A stretch of 64,000 nt of DNA from Actinomadura graeca (lineage in GTDB: Bacteria > Actinomycetota > Actinomycetes > Streptosporangiales > Streptosporangiaceae): NCBI RefSeq assembly GCF_019175365.1, contig NZ_CP059572.1, positions 4,340,001 through 4,404,000 on the forward strand, in the 5' to 3' direction. The notes beneath the pieces were generated by a model. It worked only from the letters and a program-made list of their open reading frames with translations. It was not told the origin of the DNA and did no database searches. Within the stretch, counting starts at the first letter, position 1. Each line of letters opens with the position of its first letter. The translations under genes were made by a program, and so were the position numbers. Positions 36,509-45,965 of this stretch are shown here, piece by piece.

Positions 36509-37192
36509 ATGCGCGCTGTCCTCAGACGCCTGACCTCGGCCGGGCTCCTGGCCACCGGTCTCGTCGCCACCACCACTCCCGCCATGGCGGGCACTCCCAT
36601 GACCGGCACCGCCGCCCCGCGCGCCGCGGGCGCGGAGGGCGCGGCATACGGGCTGACGGCCACCGGGCCGATCCCGCTCGCGCCGGTGCCCACCGTCTCG
36701 TCCACCTCGGACGAGGTCAGCAAGAGCCTCCTGCGCGAGGACCGCACCAAGCTGGTCAAGGCGTCCGCGCTGAACGTGCGGGCCCGCGCGGGCCACGCCC
36801 GCTCGACCGTCGGACGGCTCAACGTCCCCGCCGCGAAGCTGATGGCCAGCACCGTGTCCGCCACCTGCGACGGCGGCCAGGGCAGCGCCCACCTCGCCAA
36901 CGCGGTGGCCGCCGGACGCCGCCTGATGGCCGCCCCGCCGCCCAACACCACCGTCCCCGTCGAGCTGGACGGCGTCGGACGGGCCGCGCTCGTCCTCAAC
37001 AAGCAGCAGCGCCTGCCCAACGGGCGCCTCGCCGTCACCGCCATGGAACTCCAGCTGCCGCAGAACGGCGGCTCGACGCTCCGGGTCGCCTCCGCCACCT
37101 GCGGACGGGTCGCCGCGCCGCGGCCCGCGCCCGGACCCGTCGAGGCTCCCGCGCCGACCCCGGTGAAGCGGGACCTCCCGGTCACCGGCTGA
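36509..37192 (+). CDS. Choice-of-anchor P-like secreted protein ending in LPVTG
   Basis: A 227-aa secreted protein: signal peptide (RRLTSAGLLATGLVATTTPA), then a domain with VSATCDGGQGSAHLANAV and MELQLPQNGGSTLRVASATC (two conserved Cys) as in the choice-of-anchor P family. The final residues are KRDLPVTG, then stop: a sortase-type LPxTG with no hydrophobic segment or positive tail after it. A terminator hairpin begins 13 bases downstream. It may be released rather than anchored, or LPVTG may be vestigial. Confidence 0.85.
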   Translation: MRAVLRRLTSAGLLATGLVATTTPAMAGTPMTGTAAPRAAGAEGAAYGLTATGPIPLAPVPTVSSTSDEVSKSLLREDRTKLVKASALNVRARAGHARSTVGRLNVPAAKLMASTVSATCDGGQGSAHLANAVAAGRRLMAAPPPNTTVPVELDGVGRAALVLNKQQRLPNGRLAVTAMELQLPQNGGSTLRVASATCGRVAAPRPAPGPVEAPAPTPVKRDLPVTG

Positions 37193-37205
37193 CGATCGTG
37201 CCGAA

Positions 37206-37232
37206 CGGCCCGGGAGCACACCTCCCGGGCCG
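37206..37232. terminator. Hairpin terminator between convergent genes
   Basis: CGGCCCGGGAG and its complement form an 11-bp stem with a 5-nt loop after the LPVTG gene. No T-tract. Confidence 0.75.
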
Positions 37233-37296
37233 TCGCACGTCACGTGCCGTCGCAGGTTACGGGCCGTCGCACGTCACGGGCCGTCGCACGTTACGG
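37229..37296. repeat. 17-bp tandem repeat, four copies
   Basis: Unit GCCGTCGCACGTCACGG repeated head to tail four times with one to three changes per copy. It lies in the convergent intergenic space and overlaps the end of the terminator stem. Confidence 0.9.
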
Positions 37297-37305
37297 ACGC
37301 GGTGG

Positions 37306-37641
37306 TCAGCGCACGGGGAGGAGTGCCTGGTCGAGCGTGTCGTGCAAGGCGAACACCCTGGTGAGCTGGGTGACGTGGAAGACGCCCCGCACCGCCGCCG
37401 GGCCGCCCGCGAACGCCATCGAGCCGTTCGCGGCCCCCAGCCGGTGGAACACACCGATCATCACGCCGAGGCCGGTGGAGTCCAGGAAGGCGACGCCGTC
37501 GAGGTCGATCACCAAATGGCGGGCGCCTGCGTCCACGAGCCCGATGAGGAACTCGCGCAGCCGGGGGCTCGTCTCGACGTCGATATCACCCGTGAGGGCC
37601 ACGATCGTACGATCCCCATAACGGCGTGCGCTGAAGTCCAC
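37306..37641 (-). CDS. STAS-domain anti-sigma factor antagonist
   Basis: A 111-aa RsbV/SpoIIAA-like protein. It has IVALTGDIDVETSPRLREFL and the phosphorylation-site motif FLDSTGLGVMIG, whose serine is the target of an anti-sigma kinase. It would release a sigma factor when unphosphorylated. The anti-sigma-type ATPase lies just upstream on the same strand, and a PP2C phosphatase able to reset it lies at 31.6 kb. Confidence 0.92.
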   Translation of the reverse strand: MDFSARRYGDRTIVALTGDIDVETSPRLREFLIGLVDAGARHLVIDLDGVAFLDSTGLGVMIGVFHRLGAANGSMAFAGGPAAVRGVFHVTQLTRVFALHDTLDQALLPVR

Positions 37642-37711
37642 GGCAACTCCCGAAATCCCCGAGGAGAATACCGGAACGGCGCCTTGGGCCGAAGTGACCC
37701 GGCCGAAGCGC

Positions 37712-38113
37712 TCAGCTCGCCAGCGATTTCTCGAAATGCACGACCGACCCTTCTCTGGTCACACGGTCGGCGATCCGGACGTCCTCGGTGAAGGCCCGGA
37801 TCAGTTGCAGGCCGCGTCCGTGCTCGGCGGTCAGCGGCGCCCGTCCGCCGCCCCACTGAGCGGAATCGCCGCCGCCCCCGTCGATGACCTCCACGACGCA
37901 GCGCAGCCCGTCCATCCGCGCGCGGACCTCGTACTCCATCCCGGCCGCCGCATGCTGGATGACATTGGCGCACGCCTCCCCCAGCGCGAGCGCTATGTCG
38001 GCGCGGATCTCCGGCGTCACCCCGAGGCCGCGGAGGGAGGCGTCGAGCGTATGCCGTACGAGCGGCGCGCTCTCGGCGTTCCTCGGCAGGGTCATTTCGA
38101 GGACGACCTCCAT
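37712..38113 (-). CDS. Anti-sigma-type serine kinase (HATPase)
   Basis: A 133-aa RsbW/SpoIIAB-like ATPase. It has ALGEACANVIQHAA (N box with the essential Asn), VEVIDGGGG (G1 box) and EHGRGLQLIRAF (G2 box). The ATG is placed after GGAGG and just before the conserved fold; in-frame extension upstream is low-complexity. It probably phosphorylates the STAS protein encoded downstream and may bind a sigma factor not in this window. Confidence 0.9.
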   Translation of the reverse strand: MEVVLEMTLPRNAESAPLVRHTLDASLRGLGVTPEIRADIALALGEACANVIQHAAAGMEYEVRARMDGLRCVVEVIDGGGGDSAQWGGGRAPLTAEHGRGLQLIRAFTEDVRIADRVTREGSVVHFEKSLAS

Positions 38114-38210
38114 GCCAACCGCCTCCGTTCCTCTAGGAGGCAGATTTCCCACTACCACACGCCGGAAACTCCGGCCACCCCCACCTCGACCCCAAAGTGG
38201 AACAAAAGCC

Positions 38211-38462
38211 CTAGTCAGCCATCTCTGCCATGACTTTCGCACCCTCTCCGGCGATCTCGTCGACCGGGAACCGCTCCAGGTCGTGCCGCAGCAACGTCTC
38301 AGCGGCATCCATTGCCGCCTTGGCGGTGATCATGCATTCATGGGCCCGCTCGATCTCCCCGAGCCCGAGGCAGTCGAAGGCCACCCGCGCGTCATGGGTC
38401 GCCATCCGCAGCTGCCGGACGACCTCGTCCATGCCCATGCCCGTCCCGGCGTCGATCCCCAT
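38211..38462 (-). CDS. Small helical hypothetical protein
   Basis: An 83-aa protein with start MGIDAGTGMGMDEVV, predicted all-alpha (QLRMATHDARVAFDCLGLGE; HECMITAKAAMDAAETLL). GGGGGAAG precedes the ATG. It lies upstream of the anti-sigma gene on the same strand and may belong to that regulatory group. Function unknown. Confidence 0.6.
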   Translation of the reverse strand: MGIDAGTGMGMDEVVRQLRMATHDARVAFDCLGLGEIERAHECMITAKAAMDAAETLLRHDLERFPVDEIAGEGAKVMAEMAD

Positions 38463-38587
38463 CCGCTTCCCCCCGTCGGCAGCTCCCCTCCGCACTCTAG
38501 ACCGCGGACACCGCGGGGTCCCGGCGACATGACCATGGGCGTGACCTGCGCGTTCACGATCAAGAAGGGTCAGAACCCGTCATCGGG

Positions 38588-38971
38588 TCACGATTCGTCT
38601 CCGAGGTCGCCGGCGAGGGCGCGGGCGGCGGCCGTCCGGGCCTCGTCCAGACCCTCGTAGCCGGTCTCGCGGTTCTGCGCGGCCTGGTCGTCGATCCACC
38701 GGCCGTGCGCCTCCCACGCGGCCTGTTTCGTGACGCCCAGCGCGGCGCCGATCTGCGACCAGGACGCCCCCGCGGTGCGCGCGGAGCGGACCGCGAGCTG
38801 GCGGCCGTAGGCGGCCTTGCGGGCGATCACCTCGCCGAGCGCCAGAAGCTCCAGGACCTCGTCCCGGTCCAGCGGCAGCCCGCCGACCGCGTTGCGCACC
38901 CACAGCGCGTCATGACGCGCCGCCGCCGCGGGCAGCGTGATCTCTTTCTCCATCCCATCAGCTGTGATCAT
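38588..38971 (-). CDS. Helix-turn-helix DNA-binding protein
   Basis: A 127-aa protein. Its middle has a clear helix-turn-helix (GASWSQIGAALGVTKQAAWE), preceded by a helical segment with RKAAYGRQLAVRSARTAG. This type of small protein is common in actinomycetes and of unknown role. A start at MEKEITLP (38953) is possible. Two 11-bp direct repeats lie just upstream and may be its own operator. Confidence 0.75.
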   Translation of the reverse strand: MITADGMEKEITLPAAAARHDALWVRNAVGGLPLDRDEVLELLALGEVIARKAAYGRQLAVRSARTAGASWSQIGAALGVTKQAAWEAHGRWIDDQAAQNRETGYEGLDEARTAAARALAGDLGDES

Positions 38972-38994
38972 GACAACGAGTCTGCGGTCAGGAC

Positions 38995-39021
38995 ACCCTG
39001 ACGTCAAGTAACCCTGACGTC
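38995..39021 (-). promoter_or_regulatory. 11-bp direct repeat upstream of the HTH gene
   Basis: ACCCTGACGTC at 38995-39005 and again at 39011-39021, 16 bp apart, each containing the near-palindrome TGACGTCA. It is placed 24-50 bp before the HTH start. The rest of 39022-39282 shows no gene. Confidence 0.55.
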
Positions 39022-39282
39022 CGTGTCGACTTCCAGACACCCCACCCCTCCCCCTTGACGTCCCGTCCCCTTGGCGCATCGCGTCCGCGATCGGGCTGAC
39101 GGCACTGCTCACCGCGCTCCACCCGGCCTGCGATCTGCGGCACCCGTTCACCTCGCGGGCCAGGCACGTCCGCCCTGGCCGGGCGTCTCCGCCGACCGTC
39201 GTTCCAGCACCGCATGCAGCAGAGCTCCGGCGTCGCGCTCACCGGCTTCGCCGCGAACCTCGTCGCCGGGCACTCGTGGGGC

Positions 39283-40056
39283 TCACGCCTCCTCGGGGTC
39301 GTGTCCCTGGGCCGACCGCCCACCGTCGACGGGCAGGACGGCCCCGTTGACGAAGCCCGCCCCGTCCGACAGCAGGTACGCGACGGCGGCGGCCACCTCG
39401 TCCGGCCGCCCGACCCTCCCGACGGGGTGAAGCCGGCGCATCTCGTCCTCGACCCGCGCGGCCGACGCCGGATCCCGCCCGTCCAGGAACGCCTCGTACC
39501 GCTCGGTCGTGATCGAACCGAGCGCCACGGCGTTGACACGGATCCCACGCGGACCGTAGTCGACGGCCAGCGCCCGCGTCAGCCCTTCGATCGCCGCCTT
39601 GGCCGTCGCATACGGCAGGGCCCCTCGGACGGGACGCCGCGCCTGGTGCGAAGACACGTTCACGATCGCCCCACCCGTCCCCGCGTCCAGGAACCGGCGG
39701 ACGGCCGTGACGCATCCGACCACCGCCGGGTCGAGGTTCAGCGCGACGAGCCCGAGGATCTCGGCCGCGGACGGGGCGCCGAGGTCGGCGTCCCGGAACA
39801 CGGCGGCGTTGTTGACCCAGCCGGACAGGACACCCATGGCCTGCGCCCGGTCGGCCGCGCGCTCCGCGACGGCCTCGTCCGATGCGTCCCCGATCACGGG
39901 GACCAGCCGGGGCCCGGCGGGATGTCCGTCCGTCCACGACACGGCGGGCGGATCGAACTCGATCACAACGACGCCGTGCCCGTCCCCGAGCAGCCGCTCG
40001 ACGATCACCCGGCCGACACCGCGGCCGCCTCCCGTCACCACGAACGTCCGGGCCAC
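39283..40056 (-). CDS. Short-chain dehydrogenase/reductase
   Basis: Classical NAD(P)-dependent SDR of 257 aa: [33 protein letters not shown] (catalytic Ser), [14 protein letters not shown] (YxxxK), and the C-terminal [12 protein letters not shown]. Substrate unknown. It is divergent from the BldC-like regulator, with 98 bp of repeat-rich promoter region between them. Confidence 0.9.
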   Translation of the reverse strand: MARTFVVTGGGRGVGRVIVERLLGDGHGVVVIEFDPPAVSWTDGHPAGPRLVPVIGDASDEAVAERAADRAQAMGVLSGWVNNAAVFRDADLGAPSAAEILGLVALNLDPAVVGCVTAVRRFLDAGTGGAIVNVSSHQARRPVRGALPYATAKAAIEGLTRALAVDYGPRGIRVNAVALGSITTERYEAFLDGRDPASAARVEDEMRRLHPVGRVGRPDEVAAAVAYLLSDGAGFVNGAVLPVDGGRSAQGHDPEEA

Positions 40057-40108
40057 GTTCCTTCCTCCCGTCTTCGGACACGCAGTGGATCACACGTTTC
40101 GTATCACA

Positions 40109-40150
40109 CCCTAAACTTCCCTATTTTTCCCTCAACACCCTATGATAGGG
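40109..40150. promoter_or_regulatory. Phased CCCTA/CCCTC repeats and a CCCTATGATAGGG palindrome
   Basis: CCCT(A/C) begins at 40109, 40119, 40129 and 40138, that is at 10, 10 and 9 bp intervals on one face of the helix. The last is part of a perfect inverted repeat CCCTAT-g-ATAGGG ending 5 bp before the first ATG of the HTH gene. Head-to-tail phased sites suit a BldC-like protein. Confidence 0.65.
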
Positions 40151-40154
40151 AGTG

Positions 40155-40605
<451 letters not shown>

Positions 40606-40613
<8 letters not shown>

Positions 40614-40974
40614 CGTGATCCAGGAGCGTGCCGGGGTCCAGGTGCTGATGTGCGACCCGTCCGGCCCGCCGGTGGCCACCACGCAGGACGCGCTGGACCT
40701 GATCGGCGCGTCGTTCCTCGGCGCCAGGGTGGTCGCCGTCCCCGTGGACCGCCTGGACGAGCGCTTCTTCTCCCTGGGAACCCGGTTCGCCGGGGAGATC
40801 ATGCAGAAGTTCGCCAACTACCGGCTGCCGCTGGCCGTCATCGGCGACATCACCGAGCACCTCGCGGCCAGCTCCGCGCTGCGCGCCCTCGTCCACGAGT
40901 CGGGCCGCTCCGACCACATCTGGTTCGTCCCCGACCTCGACGCCCTGGACGCACGGCTGCGCTCCGTCGCCTAA
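40606..40974 (+). CDS. DUF4180 protein
   Basis: A 122-aa protein with the DUF4180 pattern: ALDLIGASFLGARVVAVPVD, ERFFSLGTRFAGEIMQKFAN, YRLPLAVIGDI, SGRSDHIWFVPDLDAL. The family has no established function. It is translationally coupled to the HTH regulator upstream and probably acts with it. Confidence 0.85.
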
Positions 40975-41069
40975 CGCTTGCACGCCACGGCGCCGCACCC
41001 GTCCACCCTCGGGCGTGGTCCGCACAGCAGCGGAGAAGAGGGCAATCGACCCGGCCGATTCGCCCGCGG

Positions 41070-41360
41070 CTACGGCACCCATACCCAAAGGAAGAAGAAC
41101 CCGTTACGGTCTCCCTCTCGACAATACCCTTGGATGTCTAAATGTTCGCGGAGATCATTGGCGACCCGCCCACATGCACGCCGATCTACATACATGCCGA
41201 TGTACTCCCAGACACCGGCCTCCTCGGACGAGCCGCCACGGCCGACGTCACCGGGCCCACCAATGGCCCCGGTCCGGGCCCCGGCCCCGGCGTCTGCCGG
41301 AACGAAATTGGACGCGACCGCGAGTACGGTACAGGCCGCGGCGACGAGACCCACCTTCAC
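41070..41360 (-). CDS. Small secreted protein
   Basis: A 96-aa exported protein: GTG start after AAGGGG, signal peptide (KVGLVAAACTVLAVASNFVP), a Gly-rich spacer, then a short mature domain with YIGMYVDRRACGRVANDLRE and two cysteines that may pair, ending FFFLWVWVP. No family is recognised with confidence. Confidence 0.65.
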   Translation of the reverse strand: MKVGLVAAACTVLAVASNFVPADAGAGARTGAIGGPGDVGRGGSSEEAGVWEYIGMYVDRRACGRVANDLREHLDIQGYCREGDRNGFFFLWVWVP

Positions 41361-42149
41361 TGCTCCATCCCCTTTCAACGAACGCTCCGCGCTCGCGCTT
41401 CCGTGTCGCGGAGCCGGGATGGCTGAAGCCTTCTCGGTGAAGGCTTGGAACGGCAAGGTCCGTCCCGTCCGAGACCGTTCGACATTGGACGCACCCCTGT
41501 TCACCCAGGTCAACACCACTGAGCAACCTGACCGCGCTGCCACATGAACACCCCGGTCACTCCCACCGAGAGGATCGGGCAACTGCCGCTGGACGCCGCG
41601 ACAACGGCCATCGAGCCGTCCAAAGGATGGCGTCAACAGCCGAGGCGAACTCGGCAGGACGAACCCGTCGGACTCTAAAGCTCCCAAGGAACTCCACAAG
41701 GCCCGTCCCGCACCGGACGGCCAGTTCGACAGCGGACCGATGGCACATCAGCCCGCACAATTCGGCGCCGTTCCCGACCGCGACGAGCGCCCCCGTCACC
41801 GTAAGCGCATCGACGTCCGGGACCGGCGGCTCATGCGCGAGGAGTACCCGCCCCGCTCGGGGCGACGGATCGTCAATTCGATCGCCACCAGCGCCCCGGC
41901 ACTGACACCGACCACGCACGCGGGACGCGGGCCCGTCCGTCACCGGTGCGATCAACCGTTGAGCGTCCTCGCCCACATCACCAACGACAGCACCGGCGCA
42001 TCACCCCAACGTCCGCGCGCGCCAACCCACGAGGCAGAACATCACCTGGACGGCGGCATCTCAGGACGGCCGTCTCCGGCACCGAATCACCTCCCAACGC
42101 GACCTTAATACACATTAATATGCAACCGAAACAAGAAAGCATCAAGGCA
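41361..42149. other. No recognisable gene
   Basis: About 790 bp in which open frames on both strands show no family pattern, no good start and mixed codon use. It looks like degenerate or intergenic accessory DNA. Confidence 0.6.
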
Positions 42150-42488
42150 ATGAACACCGACTCCTCTACGGAAGGCAAATACTGGCGTTTAGCCGCAACG
42201 CCGGTTAATGTTGCCGACAGGGGCATCGTACGGCTGATCATTGTGCGGGATGAATCAGTCGATCATGAAGGAGGGCTCAGGGGAATGGCGCATGAGTACA
42301 CCGTGGTCACGCCTCACGGGGACGTCCACCTCACGACCGAGAATCACCATTCTGCGTTCGGCAGCATTCACGACTTCCTTGAGCACCACAAGACCGAGAT
42401 CTCGGCGGCGGTCGGTGTGACCTCCGTGGGACTGCAAATCCTGTCGTTGTACCTCTCGCACGGCCGCCGCGGCCCCCGCCTCGGCTGA
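42150..42488 (+). CDS. Hypothetical protein
   Basis: A 112-aa protein with lower GC than its neighbours. It is beta-rich at first (YWRLAATPVNVADRGIVRLI; HEYTVVTPHGDVHLTTEN), then helical with a possibly membrane-associated end (ISAAVGVTSVGLQILSLYLS). An ATG 30 bases earlier is in frame. Unrecognised; likely acquired. Confidence 0.55.
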   Translation: MNTDSSTEGKYWRLAATPVNVADRGIVRLIIVRDESVDHEGGLRGMAHEYTVVTPHGDVHLTTENHHSAFGSIHDFLEHHKTEISAAVGVTSVGLQILSLYLSHGRRGPRLG

Positions 42489-42654
42489 CCTCAAGTCCAG
42501 AGCGGCCGGTCGGACCGCCTCCGCAACGGCCCGACCGGCCATACACAGCCCAGCCCAAGCCGTCCGCCGAACGACACTGCACGATAGGCGTCCGGCGTCC
42601 AGCGTCCGATGCCCGTCGTAAGCTTGATGCGCACGTGCCGGACGGGAGGCTGAG

Positions 42655-43338
42655 GTGGGCGAGACGACGCTGACCGAGGTGATGGTCGAGCTGGCCGAGC
42701 TCAACGACCCGAGAACACGCGAGGTCAATGAAAAGCACGGTGACGACCACGGTGTGAACCTCGGCAAGTTGCGAGCGCTCGCAAAGCGGCTGAAGACGCA
42801 GCAGGAACTCGCACGCCGGCTTTGGGAGACCGATGACACCGCGGCGAGACTGCTGGCGCTCCTGATCTGCCGTCCGAAGGCGTTCGAACGCGACGAGCTG
42901 GACGTCATGCTGCGCCAGGCCCGCACGCCCAAGGTGCACGACTGGCTCGTGAACTACGTGGTGAAGAAGAACCCGCATTCCGAGGAGCTGCGTCTCGCCT
43001 GGTCCGCCGATTCTGATCCGGTGGTCGCGAGTGCCGGCTGGGCACTGACGACAGAACGCGTGACGAAGAATCCCGCGGGGCTCGACCTCGCAGGGCTGCT
43101 CGACGTCATCGAAGCACAGATGAAAGACGCTCCGGATCGCCTCCAGTGGGCGATGAACCACTGCCTTGCCCAGATCGGGATCGATCACCCCGAGTATCGT
43201 GCCCGCGCCATCGCGATCGGCGAGCGCCTGCAAGTACTCAAGGACTACCCGACCTCGCCAGGCTGCACGTCTCCGTTCGCGCCCATCTGGATCACCGAGA
43301 TCGTCCGCCGCCAAAACGACAAGGCCGCGACCCACTAA
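42655..43338 (+). CDS. AlkD-like DNA alkylation repair protein
   Basis: A 227-aa HEAT-repeat DNA glycosylase-like protein: GVNLGKLRALAKRLKTQQEL, TDDTAARLLALLICRPKAF, KVHDWLVNYVVKKNPHSEEL, and the C-terminal GIDHPEYRARAIAIGERL with WITEIVRRQ. The family removes alkylated bases such as 7-methylguanine; catalytic residues were not verified. GTG is preceded by GGGAGG. Confidence 0.82.
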   Translation: MGETTLTEVMVELAELNDPRTREVNEKHGDDHGVNLGKLRALAKRLKTQQELARRLWETDDTAARLLALLICRPKAFERDELDVMLRQARTPKVHDWLVNYVVKKNPHSEELRLAWSADSDPVVASAGWALTTERVTKNPAGLDLAGLLDVIEAQMKDAPDRLQWAMNHCLAQIGIDHPEYRARAIAIGERLQVLKDYPTSPGCTSPFAPIWITEIVRRQNDKAATH

Positions 43339-43467
43339 ACGAGCCGACGGCGCCCACCCCCTGATTCACCAAAGCGTCACGCGGCGTCCCACCATCCATC
43401 CCCGCCGACCCGATCGCCCACCTGGCCACACGTCACGTCTGAGATCAGGCGCCGGAAACAATGGCCG

Positions 43468-43809
43468 TCAGCCCGAAGCACCACCGAGGCTGATCTCATT
43501 GCCTTCCGCGTCCCGATAGGTCACCTTGGTCACGCCACCTTCGTACGTCTCGCGCGCTGTCGGCTCGATACCGCGCCGGGCGATCTCTGCGACCCGGTCG
43601 TCCAAGTCGCCGACGAACACCAGCACCAGGGCGTTCCCCGCCCGTTCCTGCTTCTGCACGATGTAGACGTACCGGTGCTCGGCCACCTCCCATACGGCCT
43701 CGATATCGTTCGGAAAGAACGACGGCTCCCTGCCGAAGAACCTCTCGTACCACGGCAACGACGCGGCGTAATCCGTGACGGGGATGCCGACGAAGAGATC
43801 CTGTGCCAT
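43468..43809 (-). CDS. VOC-family (glyoxalase/bleomycin-resistance) protein
   Basis: A 113-aa vicinal-oxygen-chelate protein: LFVGIPVTDYAASLPWYERF, HRYVYIVQKQERAGNALVLV, and the C-terminal YRDAEGNEISLGG with its conserved glutamate. It acts as a metal-dependent small-molecule enzyme or binding protein; substrate unknown. Confidence 0.85.
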   Translation of the reverse strand: MAQDLFVGIPVTDYAASLPWYERFFGREPSFFPNDIEAVWEVAEHRYVYIVQKQERAGNALVLVFVGDLDDRVAEIARRGIEPTARETYEGGVTKVTYRDAEGNEISLGGASG

Positions 43810-43964
43810 GTGGTGCCCCACGTGTAGGCGACGTGTCACCGGTACAGACCTCGGCGGAGTCGAAAACTCATCGGCGTTCCGCGCCCACCACCTCGACCGC
43901 GGAGCCGACACCGGGCTGGACAGGTCTCCCTCGGAAGACGGAGCACAGCTAGCTCCTCAGAGGT

Positions 43965-43996
43965 ATCTTTGCAGAGAAATCTTTGCAGACATGTCT
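43965..43996 (+). promoter_or_regulatory. Direct repeat and palindrome upstream of the S33 peptidase
   Basis: ATCTTTGCAGA occurs at 43965-43975 and 43979-43989, overlapping the palindrome AGACATGTCT (43987-43996). It lies 23-54 bp before the peptidase start and is a likely operator. Confidence 0.5.
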
Positions 43997-44018
43997 CTGT
44001 GAAGTAGGTTCTGGCGGT

Positions 44019-45590
44019 ATGCCACCCTCTGAAGCCAAGCGCCGTGCCGGACGTCCAACCGCCGTACGCATCGGCGTGATCGCCGGACTCGTCGCAAGCA
44101 CTTCCAGCATCACAACTCTGAGCACCATGCCCACTGTGAACGCGGCGTCGTTGCCCGCGCCGGCTCACACCCCGAAGTGGACACGCTGTGATGCCCAAGA
44201 GACTCCAGGAGCAGAGTGCGCCTCCCTGCCACTGCCGATCGACTGGGGCCATCCCAACGGTCCGAAGTTCGAACTGAGCGTGGCCCGGCGCAAAGCCACG
44301 GATCCGGGCGACCGCGTCGGATCGCTGGTGTTCGGCCCTGGCGGCCCGGGTGACAGTGGCGTCGATCGGGTCGTGGAGGGCATCTCCCGCTTCAGTCCCG
44401 AAGTGCGCCGACGCTTCGACATCATCAGCTTCGACCCGCGCGGCGTCGGACGCAGCAACCCCATCACCTGTTCCGACGACCTGACCGCACGACGACCATC
44501 ACCGAAAGTCGAGACCGAGGCCGCCTTTCGGGCCACTCTCGCCTACAACACCAAGCTGCGCGCCGACTGTCGCGAGCGCACCGGTCCGCTGTTCGACCAT
44601 CTCGACACTCTGAGCACCGTCCATGACCTGGAGGCCGTTCGCGTCGCCCTCGGCGAACCCAAACTGACCTTCCACGGCAGTTCCTACGGGACGATGCTCG
44701 GTGCCCAGTACGCCGAGACGTACCCGCACCGCATTCGCGCCATGGTGTTGGAAAGCGTGCTGGATCACAGCGTTCCGACCGCTCGCGTCCTCCTACGCGA
44801 CCAGGGCCTCGCGGCCCAGGACTCCTTCAACGAATTCGTGAAATGGTGCACCGCCAACACAGGATGCGCACTACATGGCCGCGATGTACGAGCGGTCTGG
44901 AAGGACCTACTCGACCGCGCGGAACGCGGTGAGTTGGAGAACCCGTCCAAGCCCGGCGCCCGCCTGTCGTCGATCGACCTCGTCAACACGATCGCGTTCC
45001 GCGCCTTCTACAAGGCCGACTTCGCCGGCCTGGCGCAGACGATTCTCGCGCTCGAGAAGAGTCGTCCCCTCCCGGCAGGGTCCGCCGTCCTCTCCCCTCT
45101 TCCACCAAGCGCCCCGATCTTCTGCTCAGACTTCCGCCTGCCCGTCCGCGACCACCGCGAGTACGCCTCACTTGTACGGACGCTGAACCGGACCGCCCCG
45201 GACATGCCGTACCTGCTTCCTCTCCGCATGGTGGCCTCATGCATGGGCGCGCCCACCAACAACCCCCAGCACCGTCTCAAGGTCAATGGCGCCCCGACGA
45301 TCCTCCTGTCGAACGCCCTGCACGACCCCGCCACCGGCTATTCATGGGCACGGTCGGTAACACGTCAACTCGGCCGAAGCGGCGTTCTCCTAACCTACGA
45401 CGGTCACGGGCACGGAAGCGTCACCAACGGTCCCTGCATGGAGAACACCGTCAACGCCTATCTCACCGACCTGAAAGCCCCCGCCCAGGGGGCCACCTGC
45501 CCTGCCCCAACCCGCGGAACCACTCACCGACTTGGTCCGTTGGAGGGCCTGTGGCAGTCATCGCCTTCATCACGATCCCCGGGCTCGTGA
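44019..45590 (+). CDS. Secreted S33-type tripeptidyl aminopeptidase-like hydrolase
   Basis: A 523-aa alpha/beta hydrolase with an N-terminal export signal (VRIGVIAGLVASTSSITTL), TAP-like layout, oxyanion segment VFGPGGPGDSG, DPRGVGRSNP, nucleophile elbow FHGSSYGTMLG (GxSxG), and C-terminal TAP domain with ILLSNALHDPATGYSWA and the catalytic His in YDGHGHGSV. It would release tripeptides from peptides outside the cell. The next gene starts within its 3' end. Confidence 0.9.
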   Translation: MPPSEAKRRAGRPTAVRIGVIAGLVASTSSITTLSTMPTVNAASLPAPAHTPKWTRCDAQETPGAECASLPLPIDWGHPNGPKFELSVARRKATDPGDRVGSLVFGPGGPGDSGVDRVVEGISRFSPEVRRRFDIISFDPRGVGRSNPITCSDDLTARRPSPKVETEAAFRATLAYNTKLRADCRERTGPLFDHLDTLSTVHDLEAVRVALGEPKLTFHGSSYGTMLGAQYAETYPHRIRAMVLESVLDHSVPTARVLLRDQGLAAQDSFNEFVKWCTANTGCALHGRDVRAVWKDLLDRAERGELENPSKPGARLSSIDLVNTIAFRAFYKADFAGLAQTILALEKSRPLPAGSAVLSPLPPSAPIFCSDFRLPVRDHREYASLVRTLNRTAPDMPYLLPLRMVASCMGAPTNNPQHRLKVNGAPTILLSNALHDPATGYSWARSVTRQLGRSGVLLTYDGHGHGSVTNGPCMENTVNAYLTDLKAPAQGATCPAPTRGTTHRLGPLEGLWQSSPSSRSPGS

Positions 45591-45868
45591 TCGCACTGGT
45601 CGCCTTCGCCGTCCTCGATCGTGTCGGCCTGTGGGCGCACCGCAGGTTCCACCTGCCTTGGAGGCGGGACGAGGTGGGCCGTCCGGTGTCCGCGGTCGCC
45701 GTCGGCGAACTGGACGCCTTCTTCCACGGCACGCACCGCCATCAGCAGGAGCAGCGCCGTTCCTCACTAATGCTGCGGGACGAGGAGAACGACTGTGCGC
45801 CTCCGCGCACAAAAGTCGACCTAGACGCCGGAACCGTCACCTTGCGACGTCCGTCCGACTCTGCTTGA
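45551..45868 (+). CDS. DUF6191-like membrane-anchored small protein
   Basis: A 105-aa protein with one N-terminal helix (AFITIPGLVIALVAFAVLD), then LWAHRRFHLPWRRDEVGRP and SSLMLRDEENDCAPPRTKVD, the pattern of actinomycete DUF6191 proteins. Function unknown. The GTG overlaps the peptidase gene by 40 bases. Confidence 0.75.
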   Translation: MAVIAFITIPGLVIALVAFAVLDRVGLWAHRRFHLPWRRDEVGRPVSAVAVGELDAFFHGTHRHQQEQRRSSLMLRDEENDCAPPRTKVDLDAGTVTLRRPSDSA

Positions 45869-45965
45869 GCGTCCGAGTCACTCACTCCAAGCCACACCAC
45901 GCAGCTTCTCCGAATGCCTAGCCTGCACCCACCCAGCACCACAGCCTTCGGTACACGGCTAGCTA

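Noticed and set aside
41557..41976. Minus-strand frame of 139 codons
   Set aside because: No start with a ribosome site, no family pattern, and Arg-rich ends; not distinguishable from chance.
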